From: an uncultured Bacteroidales bacterium
GTDB taxonomy: Bacteria; Bacteroidota; Bacteroidia; Bacteroidales; Lentimicrobiaceae
Assembly (NCBI GenBank): GCA_937864935.1
Contig: CALMDN010000257.1
Coordinates: 1-7,913 of the forward strand
Direction of reading: 5' to 3'
Length of the DNA: 7,913 nucleotides
Part shown: piece after piece, positions 6,870-7,913 of the stretch
How the letters are laid out: each line of letters opens with the position of its first letter
Numbering within the stretch: position 1 is the first letter of the stretch
Made by a program: the position numbers and the translations under genes
The notes under the pieces: generated by a model
Told to the model about the DNA's origin: nothing
What the model saw: the letters and a program-made list of their open reading frames with translations, nothing else
The model's database searches: none

Positions 6870-6896
6870 GGATAGGCACAGAATGGAAATGTTACA
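6870..6896 (-). promoter_or_regulatory. Candidate ECF-type autoregulatory promoter of the sigma gene
   Basis: On the minus strand TGTAACATT (6896-6888) carries the AAC core typical of ECF -35 elements. Sixteen bases after that core comes TATCC (6874-6870), preceded by GCC. Transcription would start about 15 bases before the ATG at 6847. Position and spacing fit an autoregulated ECF gene. The -10 lacks a clear CGT core, and no mapped start supports it. The 101-base gap around it holds no gene and no obvious terminator for the upstream regulator, so read-through from the HTH gene is also possible. Confidence 0.45.
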
Positions 6897-6948
6897 TTTT
6901 TCTTTTTCTGCCTGAAAGAAACAGATGGTTTGAAAAATCATCCGGTTA

Positions 6949-7913
6949 TCATCCTTCACTGATTCTTTGCTCCAGTGCATCTATCTGGTTGAAAAACCTA
7001 CGGAACACCTGGTATCTCAGCTTTTCCGATACCCCGCTGATCAGGGTGGCTTTGCGGATGATGGTATCAAACCATTTCCGGGTTTCACGGCAATACATTT
7101 CACTGGTGGTCGACATGGTGCTGAAAGAAAAGTGTCCAAGGTAGACACTGCTGAGGTTGCCTACCTCAATCAGCACACTGTTGTTGGTTATTTCAATGTC
7201 GCTGTAATACAGCTGATAGTTCACTGCTTCACCATGAATTCCGGTTTTGTCGTCAGGCAATTTCGTGCTTTTCTCCGCCTGCTTCTGTATCCCGGAAATC
7301 TCTTCCCTGAAACTGCTGCAAACTGCCAGGGCATCGGCTTTGGAAGCAAATTTCCCTGCTTCCCAGAAGAATTCTATCTGCTTGGCGGTACTTTGAATGG
7401 TCGTTTCTGTCCAGACTTCAACCGAAGGGATATCAGCATATGCTTCATAAATCTGCCGAACGATGCTGCCCAGATCTTCGTCAGAGTCAGCACTGTTGAA
7501 CCTGCTGTTCTCCATTTCCGGTATATTGAGAATTGCCTGCATCCAGTAAAAGAGTTTGAAGCGGGCCATCACCGGGTTACGGTAATGGTGAAATACCGGA
7601 ATGTCTTCACAGGCATAGGTAATCCTGGCAGAAGCAGCCCTTCCGATAACCTCAATATCCTTCAATAAGCCGGTGAGGTAATTGATCAGACTGTCGCGGG
7701 TCGGTTCCATTTTCGAATACCGGAATGAAACCACGCCTTCGTGTGCCGGATTCAGTGAATCAAAAGAAACATTAAAATGGTTACACAAAAGCAGTATCTC
7801 ATCAATCACCAGCAGTGTTTCGCCCCGCATCCGGCGATAAGCACTGTCGGTACTGATTTTCAGCACATCCGACAATTCAGCTACCAGTGTTGTGTTTCCG
7901 GGCAATAAATCAT
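6949..7913 (-). CDS. Helix-turn-helix transcriptional regulator of a Bacteroidota-specific type (5' end outside the window)
   Basis: The frame stays open to the right edge: before the first possible start (TTG at 7905) it reads Asp-Leu-Leu with no stop, and this fits the family pattern, so the gene almost certainly begins outside the window. Counting from that TTG, residues 5-46 form an XRE-like helix-turn-helix with the signature ISTDSAYRRMRGE (17-29), followed by a helix LLVIDEILLLCNHFNVS. The remaining 270 residues form a mostly helical domain with ARFKLFYWMQAI (114-125), a Trp-rich stretch (165-181) and YYSDIEITNNSVLIEVG (233-249). These patterns recall a large Bacteroidota family of HTH proteins with no known ligand. 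There is no membrane segment and no enzyme motif. It lies 101 bases upstream of the sigma gene on the same strand, so a regulatory link is possible but unproven. The antisense frame over it is a shadow. Confidence 0.75.
   Translation of the reverse strand, partial: DLLPGNTTLVAELSDVLKISTDSAYRRMRGETLLVIDEILLLCNHFNVSFDSLNPAHEGVVSFRYSKMEPTRDSLINYLTGLLKDIEVIGRAASARITYACEDIPVFHHYRNPVMARFKLFYWMQAILNIPEMENSRFNSADSDEDLGSIVRQIYEAYADIPSVEVWTETTIQSTAKQIEFFWEAGKFASKADALAVCSSFREEISGIQKQAEKSTKLPDDKTGIHGEAVNYQLYYSDIEITNNSVLIEVGNLSSVYLGHFSFSTMSTTSEMYCRETRKWFDTIIRKATLISGVSEKLRYQVFRRFFNQIDALEQRISEG

Noticed and set aside
6900..6960. Terminator between the HTH gene and the sigma gene
   Set aside because: Only weak pairings of about four bases (such as GATG/CATC) with no proper T-tract placement were seen.
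6967..7668. 233-codon + strand open frame opposite the HTH regulator
   Set aside because: It is fully antisense to a gene with a recognisable HTH signature and family motifs, and its translation has no domain or sensible composition.

Overview
The window looks like chromosomal DNA from a member of the Bacteroidota, probably close to Bacteroidales. Four signs point the same way: a secreted protein with a C-terminal type IX secretion (Por) sorting domain, an ECF sigma factor followed by a small four-helix membrane protein, TAnnTTTG-type -7 promoter boxes, and mostly A-rich rather than Shine-Dalgarno leaders. No mobile element, CRISPR array, tRNA or rRNA was seen. Both edges cut through genes.

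Left part, + strand (1-3829): the C-terminal end of an unrecognised gene (1-189); a 135-residue protein with two CxxC zinc-ribbon knuckles (377-784); and a 972-residue FAD/iron-sulfur dehydrogenase that fuses GlcD-like and GlcF-like parts in one chain (911-3829). The last two genes each have a TATATTTGCyACAC motif upstream, so they may be separate transcription units read by the housekeeping sigma factor.

Middle (3830-5760): the dehydrogenase gene converges on a minus-strand gene for a secreted protein with seven delta-60 repeats, probably a seven-bladed beta-propeller exported by the type IX system. A strong hairpin plus T-tract in the 60-bp gap ends the minus-strand transcript. Upstream of the propeller gene is a 350-bp non-coding stretch that holds the terminator of the next operon.

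Right part, minus strand (5761-7913): a regulatory cluster. Reading right to left it has a helix-turn-helix regulator truncated by the window edge, then an ECF sigma factor, then an overlapping gene for a four-TM membrane protein. A candidate ECF-type promoter (TGTAACATT, 16-bp spacer, TATCC) lies just before the sigma gene, which suggests autoregulation. The membrane protein overlaps the sigma gene by 11 bp, has its Shine-Dalgarno sequence inside it, and is a candidate non-canonical anti-sigma factor. The operon ends at a textbook terminator.

Most of the window is ordinary Bacteroidota chromosome. I found no clear new defence or mobile system. The items most worth a second look are the sigma/membrane-protein pair with its own promoter, the uncharacterised HTH family and the orphan zinc-ribbon protein.
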